This document shows positions 24,764 through 33,314 of a stretch of DNA of 64,000 bases, one piece after another. A program made the position numbers and the translations under genes. Every line of letters begins with the position of its first letter. Position 1 is the first letter of the stretch. The notes under the pieces were generated by a model. That model was not told the DNA's origin. It did no database searches and saw only the letters and a program-made list of their open reading frames with translations. Origin of the DNA: Neobacillus niacini (lineage in GTDB: Bacteria > Bacillota > Bacilli > Bacillales > Cytobacillaceae); contig NZ_JACWFG010000001.1 of NCBI RefSeq assembly GCF_019749295.1, positions 84,604-148,603 of the forward strand, written 5' to 3'.

Positions 24764-25585
24764 TTAATTCCATTTTACGAAAGACGGAATCCTAAGAAAC
24801 CCGGCTTTAGTTAAGTTCCTATACTTTACCTTACATTTCTTTGGCTCGATAAAAATAAAATTTTCATCTTCAGAAATTATTTTTTTCTGTCTGTAGAGTG
24901 CCTTCAGTTCAGCTGGTGACATAAACTCTATTATCCCAGCCGGTTTGCCATCTAGAAAGCTCAGTAGCAGCCCAAATTCGCCTTTTCTAAGCCCTGTAAT
25001 CATCACATCATCATATTGATAATTAATCACCTTGAGCCACGACTGACTGCGTTTTCCTACCTCATAGCGTGAGTCTTTACGCTTTAATACTATTCCTTCC
25101 AAACCTTGCTGCTGAACCAAATCAAAGTATGCAGCACCATGACCCTCTAGATATTTTACTTTTGCAAATAAGCCTGTATCCGTGGGTATTATTTCATCGA
25201 GCAGCTGCTTTCTTTCTATTAATGGCAGCCTAGTAACAGATTTACCTTTATATTTAATAATGTCAAATACAACGTAACTTAAAGTGCCATCTTCTAGAAT
25301 GTTCCGTTTTGACATGAACCTGCTCATCATAGCCTCAAAGTCCGGTATTCCGGTTGGATCAGTAACAATAATCTCTCCATCTAGCAGAGTACCGTCTGGA
25401 ATGTCTAGTGTTAATAGTTCCGGAAACTTACCAGTTACCTCATTGTTATGGCGTGTATAAAGCTTTATCTTATTATCAAATTTCGAAAGTATTAGTCTAA
25501 TGCCATCTAGCTTTAGTTCTGTTATATATGAATCGTTATCAAAAGGCTGTTCTGACCTTTGTAACAGCATTGGTGAAACAAACAC
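24764..25585 (-). CDS. ATP-dependent DNA ligase
   Basis: A 273-residue ATP-dependent ligase. Motif I is ELKLDGIR (nucleotidyl Lys near 25), motif III DGTLLDGEII, motif IIIa YVVFDIIKY, motif IV EGIVLKRKDS and motif V SWLKVI; a short OB-fold region completes it. It resembles the small phage/LigD-ligase type (for example SPbeta YoqV) rather than the essential NAD-dependent LigA. The GTG start has GAGGTGG five bases before it. No Ku or polymerase gene is nearby, so a complete NHEJ system is not encoded here. It may seal breaks made during island replication or restriction. Confidence 0.9.
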   Translation of the reverse strand: MFVSPMLLQRSEQPFDNDSYITELKLDGIRLILSKFDNKIKLYTRHNNEVTGKFPELLTLDIPDGTLLDGEIIVTDPTGIPDFEAMMSRFMSKRNILEDGTLSYVVFDIIKYKGKSVTRLPLIERKQLLDEIIPTDTGLFAKVKYLEGHGAAYFDLVQQQGLEGIVLKRKDSRYEVGKRSQSWLKVINYQYDDVMITGLRKGEFGLLLSFLDGKPAGIIEFMSPAELKALYRQKKIISEDENFIFIEPKKCKVKYRNLTKAGFLRIPSFVKWN

Positions 25586-25688
25586 ATATACCACCTCATA
25601 GTTATTGTACGATACAAATCACTAATGGTTCATTGGTAATTAGTTGTCATTTATGGAATTTCTAGCTATGTACTAGTTAGAAATAAAA

Positions 25689-25709
25689 AGACCATCGCTA
25701 TGGTGGTCT
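25689..25709 (-). terminator. Terminator after the DUF1643 gene
   Basis: On the minus strand AGACCA...TGGTCT followed by TTTTTATTTC. It lies about 170 bases past the DUF1643 stop. The rest of the gap 25586-25877 shows no gene. Confidence 0.6.
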
Positions 25710-25877
25710 GATTTAGTCCCAATTAGTTATATGCAATATCTCATAAAATTTTAAACAGGGATGAGTACGTAAAACAACATACATAGTAGATTTTGGACAA
25801 AATTGTCGCTGATTTCAATATAACCCTAATAAATTATAAATATAGCTTATTAGATTACTATGATAAAATTCTTGGAG

Positions 25878-26513
25878 TTATCTAATAAATAATTGTACAA
25901 ACTCAAGGTCTGTTAATTGTCGTATTGGCACATCTACATACTTTTCCTCTTCAAACCGTTTTCTTGGATGAGGTGCATAATAAACAGGTTTCTTAACAAA
26001 TCTTTGATTATCTGATTTCAGCACTTCATAACAATATAGTTTATTTGACACATTTTCAAAAGTCTTTACTAAGGTAGAATTACTTTTTTGCTGTTCAAGC
26101 ATGCCTAGTTGACCCTTCATTCCCCAGCCGAGAAAAACAACATCCGCCTCTGTCATCGCTTTTGAGACAAAAGTCCAATTAATCTCCTCAAAAGTGAATT
26201 GTGTATTTTTTACATTGTTGCTCGTACCATCTATAATACTAGAAATGTTTACAACATATAATGCATGACAACCTTCATTTTTTGCAACATCAATTAATTG
26301 GTCAACCGTATCATCTGTTTTATTATGTGCTGCATTGCTAGGATTCATCATAATAGCAGTAAGGACCTTTCCTCCTTGTGCCCAGCGTTTTTCTAAGAAG
26401 TAACGGCGAGTGCCATTTGTATTGAATACTGCCGCTCCAAGAATATTAGAATATACTCCTGGTTGAAAATCCAATTGATACTTATCTGCCAACTTCTCGA
26501 ACCACAAATCCAT
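25878..26513 (-). CDS. DUF1643 protein
   Basis: A 211-residue protein matching DUF1643: RRYFLEKRW near 30, then IMMNPSNAAHNKTDDTV (about 52-68) and a VVNISSI segment, all conserved in the family, plus VFLGWG near 130 and a final APHPRKR. The family is cytoplasmic, of unknown biochemical function, and turns up in phages and genomic islands. The ATG follows AGAGGTGTATGA. It is a single-gene unit by spacing. Confidence 0.82.
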   Translation of the reverse strand: MDLWFEKLADKYQLDFQPGVYSNILGAAVFNTNGTRRYFLEKRWAQGGKVLTAIMMNPSNAAHNKTDDTVDQLIDVAKNEGCHALYVVNISSIIDGTSNNVKNTQFTFEEINWTFVSKAMTEADVVFLGWGMKGQLGMLEQQKSNSTLVKTFENVSNKLYCYEVLKSDNQRFVKKPVYYAPHPRKRFEEEKYVDVPIRQLTDLEFVQLFIR

Positions 26514-26602
26514 TCATACACCTCTTTTTACTAGTCTATTGGTAAAATACGGTTACAGCAGATTAAAAAATGGTTTTAATCCTATGCAATTTAATAAAAT
26601 TA

Positions 26603-27499
26603 TCATTTTATTTTCTTTTTTCTTCTTCCAAATAGGTAACCAACTATTCCTACACCAGGGATTAAAGCAAAAATTTCATTACCTTTAATATAGTTAAAAT
26701 AAAATAGATCTAATTCAGTTCGAATAGGTAGTGAACCACCTTCATCATTCCAACCATTTTTATATCCTAGTATGTATTGGTTTTCATCGGCAGCTTTTGT
26801 ATATTCAGATTCTGGTTCATCATCATAATTATAGCCAGTCTTTGAATCGTAAAAGCCAGTTTGATAACCTAATATAAAACTTTCATAATTATCTTGGAAC
26901 ATTTCTGGGATTTCAATACTTGCTAATTCATTCTCTATATTTTCCTTTTGTTTTTCCTTCAATATTTTCCTCTCCTCAAGGTTACCTTTATCATACCCAT
27001 TCATATAATCTTCAGAATCTGCAATAGGATCATTAGAAGTTAAATACCCCATAGTTATGCCTAGTCTCGCATGCCTTATACCGTCTTCTACCCCTCTATC
27101 ATACTGATAATCTTTAAAATCCTTGCTTGCGTCTTCAATAGCTTTATTAAAACCCTCTCTATATCCATCTGAATAGTTACTATTATAGTCGGTCCAAGTT
27201 GCATTCCACTCCTTTGCTTGGTTGTTTTTCAGGTCAGATAACGCCGTCTCATACCAAAAGCTATATGCCTCGTCATATCCTTCTTTATATGTATGGGGGT
27301 TATTTTGGTCTATCTTTTCAACAGGTGTAATGTTGGTTTTGGGATTATGAAGGTGATATTCTCCATATTTAAATCCCCACTGTTCACAATTAGTCCAACA
27401 ATAATGTCCACCATTGGCGTCTGTATTACCTGGGTGTGCGTAAACCTTTATATTAAATCCCATAATAATTATTAGTAATAATAGGAATATCTTCCTCAT
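26603..27499 (-). CDS. Secreted, membrane-anchored YHYH-domain protein
   Basis: A 298-residue protein: signal peptide (about 1-21, ending KVYA|HPG), then the YHYH domain (GGHYCWTNCEQWGFKYGEYHLHN, about 31-53, with conserved Cys and His). The middle contains several Y..GY..G motifs (GYDEAYSF, YSDGYREGFNKA, YDRGVEDGIRHA, YMNGYDKGN, FILGYQTGFYD, YILGYKNGWND). A C-terminal membrane segment with a positive tail (about 277-298) anchors it to the outside of the cell. YHYH proteins often occur near nucleases or mobile elements; their activity is not known. Confidence 0.8.
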   Translation of the reverse strand: MRKIFLLLLIIIMGFNIKVYAHPGNTDANGGHYCWTNCEQWGFKYGEYHLHNPKTNITPVEKIDQNNPHTYKEGYDEAYSFWYETALSDLKNNQAKEWNATWTDYNSNYSDGYREGFNKAIEDASKDFKDYQYDRGVEDGIRHARLGITMGYLTSNDPIADSEDYMNGYDKGNLEERKILKEKQKENIENELASIEIPEMFQDNYESFILGYQTGFYDSKTGYNYDDEPESEYTKAADENQYILGYKNGWNDEGGSLPIRTELDLFYFNYIKGNEIFALIPGVGIVGYLFGRRKKKIK

Positions 27500-27661
27500 A
27501 TAACCAGCTCCTTAAATAAATATTAATACTTTGTTACTAGAATAGAAATAGTTTTTTTAGCAGCTAATTTAAATTCTAGATATGTTTATTGCTGGTAATG
27601 CAATAAGCCTTAATTTAATTACAACATAGGAAAAGCCAGTAGAGCCCATTATTCACCGAAA

Positions 27662-27688
27662 AAAGCCCTTTCTGGTGAAAGGGCTTTT
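27662..27688 (-). terminator. Terminator after the 79-residue protein gene
   Basis: AAAGCCCTTT and AAAGGGCTTT form a perfect stem, followed on the minus strand by TTTTTTCGG, about 20 bases past the stop of the small gene. Confidence 0.85.
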
Positions 27689-27708
27689 CTACATATAATA
27701 AATATTAC

Positions 27709-27948
27709 TTAAACTTTCAAATGTTCTGCTTTCCATTCTTTCCTCAATTCTTTTCTAGAACGCTTAACTGCCTCTTCGTCATAAATACTCTCAGCGAATC
27801 CCACTATTGCCTCATCTTCATCTTGTGCGTAACATGAGTATGCCTCAAAGTGACCTTCCTTTTCATACACATTAGTACTGATGGTTCCCCCAATTCTGTC
27901 CCTAGTTTTAACAATGTAAAAATTTTCGGTAATTTGGCGTTTTTCCAT
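27709..27948 (-). CDS. Small hypothetical protein
   Basis: A 79-residue acidic soluble protein with a beta-rich start and a helical end (EEAVKRSRKELRKEWKAE). The ATG follows GGGAGAGTGAAAATA; a GTG three codons upstream is inside that site. No family recognised. It has its own terminator. Confidence 0.6.
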   Translation of the reverse strand: MEKRQITENFYIVKTRDRIGGTISTNVYEKEGHFEAYSCYAQDEDEAIVGFAESIYDEEAVKRSRKELRKEWKAEHLKV

Positions 27949-28134
27949 TATTTTCACTCTCCCTCTTGCCTCTAAATATAGACTTGCATACTTTTAAAAT
28001 CAAAAGACAAAATGTGAATTTTTAATAGCCCAAGGTGTAGCAAAACTACTGTTTTTAATGACAAATAGATTGTTATTTGTTAAAATGCTACACCATTTAA
28101 GTACAAAAAGTGAAATTTTTTACTTATTTTTATA

Positions 28135-28344
28135 TTATCCACCATACCTCCATCTGCCTTCCTCAATCTGGGGGAGAATACCCCTTATGTATTCCTTTAG
28201 TTCTTCTGGCAGTTCATCCTTCTCTAGCTCATCCAGTGTGAAATAAATTATTTGTGGAGCGGCTGTATCAATCACCTGGACTTGTATTTGTGATTTACCT
28301 TTTATATCAGAAATTTTTCTAGTTAGCATTATATGATAGGACAT
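28135..28344 (-). CDS. Small hypothetical protein
   Basis: A 69-residue soluble protein with a clear GAGGTGATTTT ribosome site. It ends in a Gly/Arg/Tyr tail (EGRWRYGG). The middle is acidic (LDELEKDELPEELKEY). No family recognised. Confidence 0.58.
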   Translation of the reverse strand: MSYHIMLTRKISDIKGKSQIQVQVIDTAAPQIIYFTLDELEKDELPEELKEYIRGILPQIEEGRWRYGG

Positions 28345-28406
28345 AAAATCACCTCATTAACATTATACACAAACACATGTTCTATTCGTAAAATTAAGTT
28401 AAGAAA

Positions 28407-28438
28407 AAAAGCCGTTCCCCTATTAGGAGAATCGACCT
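28407..28438 (-). terminator. Probable terminator after the coiled-coil protein gene
   Basis: On the minus strand CGATTCTCC-TAAT-AGGGGAACGG forms an imperfect stem followed by CTTTTTTTC, a few bases past the stop. Confidence 0.6.
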
Positions 28439-28446
28439 TTTGATAA

Positions 28447-28827
28447 TTACTTTTGAACCTTGGAAATTAAACGCTTAATCATTTCTTGTTGTTGTTCTAG
28501 GAACCCTTGAACAGTTTCTAAATCTCTTATTATTTCACTTTGATACTCTTCTAACCGTTCAACTTGATCATTTTCTAATGGATTTTTTTCTACCTCAGTC
28601 GCTGCTCGCTGCATAATTTCTCTTTGTTGTTGTAACAACTTGTCAATAGCAGTATTAGACGATTTATGACGTTCCTCTGAGGCTTTAATTGCTTGTGCGA
28701 ATAATCTCTCATTTACTGATGTTTCCTTTTGTTCTCCAACTGCTGAACATCTAACCATCACTCTTTGTTGCTCTTTTAACTGTTCAATAGGATCCAATTC
28801 TTTTCCTTCATTCTTTGAATAATTCAT
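28447..28827 (-). CDS. Small coiled-coil protein
   Basis: A 126-residue Gln/Glu-rich protein, almost wholly helical with heptad-like spacing (EQLKEQQRVM, LLQQQREIMQRAA, GFLEQQQEMIKRLISKV). No signal or membrane segment. The ATG follows AAGGAGTTGAAGGCAC. It is the last gene before the right end of the island. Function unknown. Confidence 0.65.
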   Translation of the reverse strand: MNYSKNEGKELDPIEQLKEQQRVMVRCSAVGEQKETSVNERLFAQAIKASEERHKSSNTAIDKLLQQQREIMQRAATEVEKNPLENDQVERLEEYQSEIIRDLETVQGFLEQQQEMIKRLISKVQK

Positions 28828-29099
28828 GTGCCTTCAACTCCTTGATATATTTCGCACAAATTACCCAACACCCCACCCCGAGTTATTAATTCTCCTCTGA
28901 CGGCATAATTCCTTCTTTAGTACCCAGAAAATGAAAAAAGATCTACAAGAAAAATTATCTCATAGAGTTATTGACATTTAATACTTAATTACTAATAATA
29001 GTGATTGTAGGACTTACTACATACTAGGCTGTAGGAACTAATTCACACTTTCAGTCATACAAACCTTTGTAAATCAATGGTTATACATAAATAGCAAAA

Positions 29100-29153
29100 A
29101 GCAACAGTTTCCTAAACTGTAGGTCGGAGGTTCGAATCCTCTTCGGGACGTAC
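29100..29153. repeat. Right attachment site of the island (54-bp direct repeat, copy 2)
   Basis: Identical to 6432-6485: the tRNA-Arg 3' part from the end of the D arm, plus TAC. The 5' part of the tRNA is missing, so it is not a functional tRNA gene. Position and identity mark it as the right junction of the integrated island. The 270 bases before it (28828-29099) have no recognisable gene. Confidence 0.92.
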
Positions 29154-29181
29154 AAAAGCCTTGATTTTTCAAGGCTTTTTA
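29154..29181 (+). terminator. Displaced tRNA terminator, copy 1
   Basis: AAAAGCCTTG-ATTTTT-CAAGGCTTTTT, a strong intrinsic terminator directly after the tRNA 3' repeat. The same 28 bases follow the third tRNA 3' copy at 44459-44486. Confidence 0.85.
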
Positions 29182-29207
29182 TTTTTATTAAAAAAATTCA
29201 ATAAAGA

Positions 29208-29432
29208 AAACGCCTGACGATGATTAGTCAGACGTTTCTATTATCCCTTAATTTGAAAATTCCCCTTCAGCTTTCTTCTTTGCTGAACCTTGAAATACAT
29301 CTGCCCAGATAACCGGAATCGTAATGCTGATATTGCTCAATCCTAACCCTCCTAAGCTGTCGCTAATTCCTCCTTGAAGATTGCACGAAAAAGGCAGCCC
29401 CTAAGAGCCCAAAGGGCGGGATAGCTGCCTAC
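29208..29432 (-). other. Gene remnant or small ORF between two hairpins
   Basis: Reading the minus strand, a hairpin (29389-29432: AGGCAGC...GCTGCCT then TTTTTCG) follows the GH43 gene. A readable stretch then ends at 29250, with SNISITIPVIWADVFQGSAK as its core, and a second hairpin follows (29208-29238: AACGTCTGAC...GTCAGGCGTTTTC). AGGAGG sequences occur ahead of it. It may be a short real peptide of about 28 codons with a TTG start, or the tail of a lost gene. I cannot assign it. The remainder of 29154-29499 holds no other gene. Confidence 0.4.
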
Positions 29433-29499
29433 TATTAATAGCTATGTTTATATCTTTGATTTTAGATAATCGTATGCACCTTGGAGATACATATCGAGA

Positions 29500-31053
29500 T
29501 TATTCCTTTAAGATCCCTACATACTCAAACCAGTCAAAATAAGCTGTATTATTGCTGCTGGCTCCATTTGAGCTTGCATATAATCCTAATTCAGTCCCAA
29601 CAAAACCACCGGCAACATCAGTGCTTAAGATTCTTCCATCTACATTTTCTAGGAGAGATTTATAATCTGACTGACTTTCACCATACCAAAAGCTATAATC
29701 CTGACCCTGTGCTTCAATCTTTAAAAATAGTGTAGACGCACGAATTGGCAGTTCCTTCAGAATCTCTTCCTCTCCTCCAGCACATTTGATTACTCTAATT
29801 ACTGATTCTTCACCATTTTTTGTATAAACAAAGTTAAAGTTAAATTCATTACTTTGTAATAACACGATACCTGCTGCTTCGTTATCATTCTTTGGGGTGA
29901 ATTCCATTGCTGTAGAAGCTGAAAAATTTATATGCTGTTGTCTTCTACCAACAAAGCTTGGATTAGCTAGATCGGTAATCCTTTCAGGTCTAAGTTTTAA
30001 ACTTAAATAACCTGGTCGCTCAGCTAAGCTAAAGAATTCTTCTCTTGGTGTACGTAAAAAGTTCCATTTAAAATCAAGTCTTTCTTCATCAAAATTATCA
30101 CAGGATGAAGGTTTAAGAATCTTACTTTCTGGTAGATTAGGCATTGGATAGGTCATTTCTAGTTTTCCTGTCCCAGGACTCATGATTGGCCAACCGTCTT
30201 CCCATTTTACTGGAAGCAAGAAGGTTTCTCTCCCTAGGTTCCTGAAATAACCACCATAAATACGTGAGGCAAGCCCTACAGCCCACCATTCACCATTTTG
30301 GGTTTCTACTAAATCGCAGTGTCCAACGTTAACTACTGGATAATCTCTTCCTAAATGTCGGTGAGTCAAAATCGGGTTGCCCGGATTGCCTACGTATGGT
30401 CCTGTAATAGCTTCGCTACGAGCTATAGAAACAGCATGGTGATGACCTGTTCCTGCCTCCGATATCATGAGGTAATAATAGTCATCAACCTTGTAAATAT
30501 GTGGACCTTCTGGCCAAATTACATCCCTTAAGGCACCTCTCCATAATCCGATAGAGTCTCCCACCAATGTCATGGATTCCAAGTCTAACTCTTGCAGCCA
30601 TACTTCCCAGTTGCCACTGTATTTTTCCCCTTCTGGTGCGGGACGTGTACCGTGATAATAGACTTTTCCGTCATCATCAAAAAATAAAGAAGGGTCAATA
30701 CCTGGAGCATCCAAATAATATGGATCAGACCAAGGCCCAGCAGGGTCTGTTGCAGTAACCAAAAAGTTTCCGCCTTCACCTACATTCGTCGTTATCATAT
30801 AAAAAACACCATTGTTATATCGAATGGTAGGTGCAAAAATTCCTCTGGATTGCCCTTGACCATCTAATGGAAGCTGTGAAGGTCTATCTAAAACATGTCC
30901 TATCTGTTCCCAATTAACAAGATCTTTGCTATGGAAAATGGGTACTCCTGGATAATAGGCAAAGGAAGAAGTAACTAGATAAAAATCCTCGTTCACTCTG
31001 CATATGGACGGATCAGGATAAAAACCTGGAAGAATTGGATTTTGAAACGTCAT
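29500..31053 (-). CDS. GH43 beta-xylosidase / alpha-L-arabinofuranosidase
   Basis: A 517-residue glycoside hydrolase family 43 enzyme with the two-domain form common in Bacillus. The five-bladed propeller (about 1-315) shows the catalytic base Asp14 in GFYPDPS, the modulating Asp120 in GIDPSLFF, and the catalytic acid Glu182 in WPEGPH. The C-terminal beta sandwich (about 325-515) fits the usual GH43 C2 domain. No signal peptide, so it acts inside the cell on imported xylo- or arabino-oligosaccharides. It is followed on the same strand by a strong hairpin. It may release side chains of pectin, given the neighbours. Confidence 0.9.
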   Translation of the reverse strand: MTFQNPILPGFYPDPSICRVNEDFYLVTSSFAYYPGVPIFHSKDLVNWEQIGHVLDRPSQLPLDGQGQSRGIFAPTIRYNNGVFYMITTNVGEGGNFLVTATDPAGPWSDPYYLDAPGIDPSLFFDDDGKVYYHGTRPAPEGEKYSGNWEVWLQELDLESMTLVGDSIGLWRGALRDVIWPEGPHIYKVDDYYYLMISEAGTGHHHAVSIARSEAITGPYVGNPGNPILTHRHLGRDYPVVNVGHCDLVETQNGEWWAVGLASRIYGGYFRNLGRETFLLPVKWEDGWPIMSPGTGKLEMTYPMPNLPESKILKPSSCDNFDEERLDFKWNFLRTPREEFFSLAERPGYLSLKLRPERITDLANPSFVGRRQQHINFSASTAMEFTPKNDNEAAGIVLLQSNEFNFNFVYTKNGEESVIRVIKCAGGEEEILKELPIRASTLFLKIEAQGQDYSFWYGESQSDYKSLLENVDGRILSTDVAGGFVGTELGLYASSNGASSNNTAYFDWFEYVGILKE

Positions 31054-31110
31054 AATTTTAGACTCCTTTAATTATTTAAAATAGATTTCTGGTAATTGTA
31101 ATTTATTTCT

Positions 31111-32268
31111 TTAATAAGTTCCTGTAACATCTAGAGCTAAATCCCTGGCATTCTTTTTAATTGTAGAATTAGCTATTCTCTCCTGCAGTTTCTCATAGAA
31201 TAAATCTACATCAAGTGGAATATCTACCCAGCTATCTGTCCAAGCTGATAGATGCATCGCATTGGAAAGGGTTAACCCATGGATACCTTCAATCCCTGGA
31301 GCAATTAACTCCGTTCCATTTAGGATAGCACTAGTCCAGTTCCTCAAAATTCCTATGTGTTGAGGATTTTCACCTTCGGTTGGAATTTCACATTTCCAGC
31401 ACTCAGGGCTGCCAAATCCACCTTTAAAATCTCTATTAAATTCCCTTTCAGAAACACGTAATCTATAAAAGGTTAGTTTACCATGTTCAATGACAATCTT
31501 TCCTCTATCCCCTGTTACTTCTAATCTATTGGTTCCTGGTGCCTCCCCAGTGGAAGTTATTAACACACCCGTTGCACCGTTTTCATACTCAACATAAGTG
31601 GTAACATCATCTTCTACTTCAATGTCATGATATTTCCCAAAAGACATAAATGATCTAACTCGCTTTGGCATTCCACACATCCACTGCCATAAATCTAGTT
31701 GATGTGGATCTTGATTCAACAGTACACCGCCGCCTTCTCCAGACCATGTAGCTCTCCATCCTCCTGAATCATAATAGCTTTGTGGCCTGTACCAATCCGT
31801 TATGATCCAAACAGATCTTTTTAGGTCACCTAGTTCTCCTGACTCCATAATATCTTTCAGTTTTTTATATAAAGGATTTGTTCTCTGGTTATACATTATG
31901 GCAAAGACCTTATTACTTTTTATGGCCACTTCATTCATTTCTCTTACAGCTTTTGTATACACTCCAGCAGGTTTTTCAATTAGCGTATGGTAGCCAGCGT
32001 TCAATGATTGTATGGCTAAAGTAGGATGATCATAATGCGGTGTTACGATAAAAACGGCATCGAAAGCTTTTGATTGGAAAAAGCTTTCCGTATCATTAAA
32101 GCGCTTTACTTTTTCACCAAAGCTTTGTTTAGCCCATTCTAATCTTTCCATTTTACTATCACATACTGCAGTGAGTTCAGCATTCGGAACCTTCCCTGCT
32201 ATCAAACTTTGTGCATGACCTGACCCCATATTTCCGATCCCTATAATACCAACACGGACTTTGTCCAT
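31111..32268 (-). CDS. Gfo/Idh/MocA-family sugar oxidoreductase
   Basis: A 385-residue NAD(P)-dependent oxidoreductase. The N-terminal Rossmann motif is GIIGIGNMGSGHAQSL (7-22), followed by the EKPAGV segment (about 96-101) with the family's conserved Lys. The C-terminal alpha/beta domain binds the sugar; YRPQSYYDSGGWRATW and NQDPHQLDLWQW contain the usual His. The substrate cannot be read. It lies between a sugar isomerase-type gene and GH43 on the same strand with short gaps, so it probably handles a sugar released by that glycosidase. Confidence 0.88.
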   Translation of the reverse strand: MDKVRVGIIGIGNMGSGHAQSLIAGKVPNAELTAVCDSKMERLEWAKQSFGEKVKRFNDTESFFQSKAFDAVFIVTPHYDHPTLAIQSLNAGYHTLIEKPAGVYTKAVREMNEVAIKSNKVFAIMYNQRTNPLYKKLKDIMESGELGDLKRSVWIITDWYRPQSYYDSGGWRATWSGEGGGVLLNQDPHQLDLWQWMCGMPKRVRSFMSFGKYHDIEVEDDVTTYVEYENGATGVLITSTGEAPGTNRLEVTGDRGKIVIEHGKLTFYRLRVSEREFNRDFKGGFGSPECWKCEIPTEGENPQHIGILRNWTSAILNGTELIAPGIEGIHGLTLSNAMHLSAWTDSWVDIPLDVDLFYEKLQERIANSTIKKNARDLALDVTGTY

Positions 32269-32287
32269 AGCTACTCCCCCCTAATGA

Positions 32288-33142
32288 TTAATTGATATCT
32301 TTTAATATATTTTTCAATGCCTGAACAGCAACGGCGAAGCTTTTAGCGCCACCCTCTGGTAAATCATAACTAGGAGAACCTGGCTCAAGTAAGGAAAAGT
32401 CTGAATATCCCCATAAGTGTGGTTCAAGAGATAAAAAACCTTCATATCCCTGGCTATGTAATTCTTTTAGAATTTCCACCACATTTCCATCACCTAATCC
32501 TGCAGGTACTACATGGTGATCACTGTATACCGCGTCTTTAACATGAATATACACAATATGGTCTTTAAGCAATTCAAAGCCATCTGGATAATTTCTTGCA
32601 TTACATTGGACAAAATTTGCAAAATCGAAAATCCCTTTAAAATAGTCACAATTCAATGTCTCCAGTAAATCTAGACATCTTTCTGGAGTATCTCCATATA
32701 TTCCTGATTCGTTTTCATGCAGGAGAACCACTCCACTTCCTTTAGCTTCGTTAATAAAATTCCTCCAGCGATTGATTACTTCGCCCCTATAGTTCGATGG
32801 ATCCTCTCCTTTGGGCATAAAAAAGCTAAACATCCGTATATACTTACATTCCATAATTTTAGCAATCTCTAACGTATGCTTAAATAGCTCTAAATGCGGC
32901 TCAAAATCATCAGTGATTTTAATCTTTCCAAGCGGCGAACCAATTGCTGATAATTTAAAGCCTCTAGCGTCAAGCTGACTCTTAATCTCTTTCACTTCAT
33001 CTAAAGAATAATCAACAAGTAGTTTACCATTAACTCCTCTCATCTCAATAAACTTAATACCATGCTGATCTAAAACATCCATCTGTGTTTTTAAATCTGA
33101 ATCGATTTCATCTGCAAAGGCAGATAACAAAAATATACTCAC
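32288..33142 (-). CDS. TIM-barrel sugar phosphate isomerase/epimerase
   Basis: A 284-residue xylose-isomerase-like TIM barrel (AP endonuclease family 2 fold). Metal-site segments are visible: LLHENESG (about 150-157), FDFANF (about 187-192), YIHVKDA (about 215-221), and LSLEPHLWG near 260. The GTG start is supported by GAGGGTGG five bases before. The family includes epimerases, isomerases and inosose enzymes; specificity is unknown. It is the first gene of the unit with Gfo/Idh and GH43. A decayed AraC gene is divergent from it and may once have been its regulator. Confidence 0.86.
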   Translation of the reverse strand: MSIFLLSAFADEIDSDLKTQMDVLDQHGIKFIEMRGVNGKLLVDYSLDEVKEIKSQLDARGFKLSAIGSPLGKIKITDDFEPHLELFKHTLEIAKIMECKYIRMFSFFMPKGEDPSNYRGEVINRWRNFINEAKGSGVVLLHENESGIYGDTPERCLDLLETLNCDYFKGIFDFANFVQCNARNYPDGFELLKDHIVYIHVKDAVYSDHHVVPAGLGDGNVVEILKELHSQGYEGFLSLEPHLWGYSDFSLLEPGSPSYDLPEGGAKSFAVAVQALKNILKDIN

Positions 33143-33314
33143 AAATACCACCCTCTTTTTTTTTGCCTTTTTCCCTCTAAGTATCTAGTATTTTATAATA
33201 AGCTTGATTGATAATCTTTGAATTTATTGCTTATTATATAGCAAATATTGCTATTTTCTAGTTTTATTAGAATAGGTAGAATTACAAATACACTCCATTC
33301 AAATGGTTTAAGAG

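Larger units (their letters stand above)
6483..29153. mobile_element. Integrated genetic island at tRNA-Arg(CCT), phage-satellite-like
   Basis: About 22.7 kb between a 54-bp direct repeat of the tRNA 3' end. It holds an integrase, an XRE regulator, a CHC2 zinc protein, a VapE-type ATPase, an ERCC4 nuclease and a terminase small subunit, but no large terminase, portal, capsid, tail or lysis genes and no conjugation genes. That content resembles phage-inducible chromosomal islands, which redirect a helper phage's packaging with their own small terminase. The rest is accessory cargo (type I restriction-modification, nucleases, ligase, unknowns). Most cargo genes lie on the minus strand. Whether it can still excise or be packaged cannot be seen. 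Confidence 0.8.

Noticed and set aside
24764..25585. Bacterial NHEJ system
   Set aside because: There is no Ku gene and no LigD polymerase or nuclease domain near the ligase.
29100..29150. Second functional tRNA-Arg gene
   Set aside because: The 5' acceptor strand and D stem are missing, and the sequence before it is unrelated; it is an attachment-site copy.
6483..29153. Complete prophage or integrative conjugative element
   Set aside because: No large terminase, portal, capsid, tail, holin or lysin genes, and no relaxase, coupling protein or type IV secretion genes.
29389..29432. Riboswitch ahead of a gene
   Set aside because: The branched hairpin ends in a U tract like a terminator, and I could not match its bases to a known riboswitch class; there is no convincing gene behind it.
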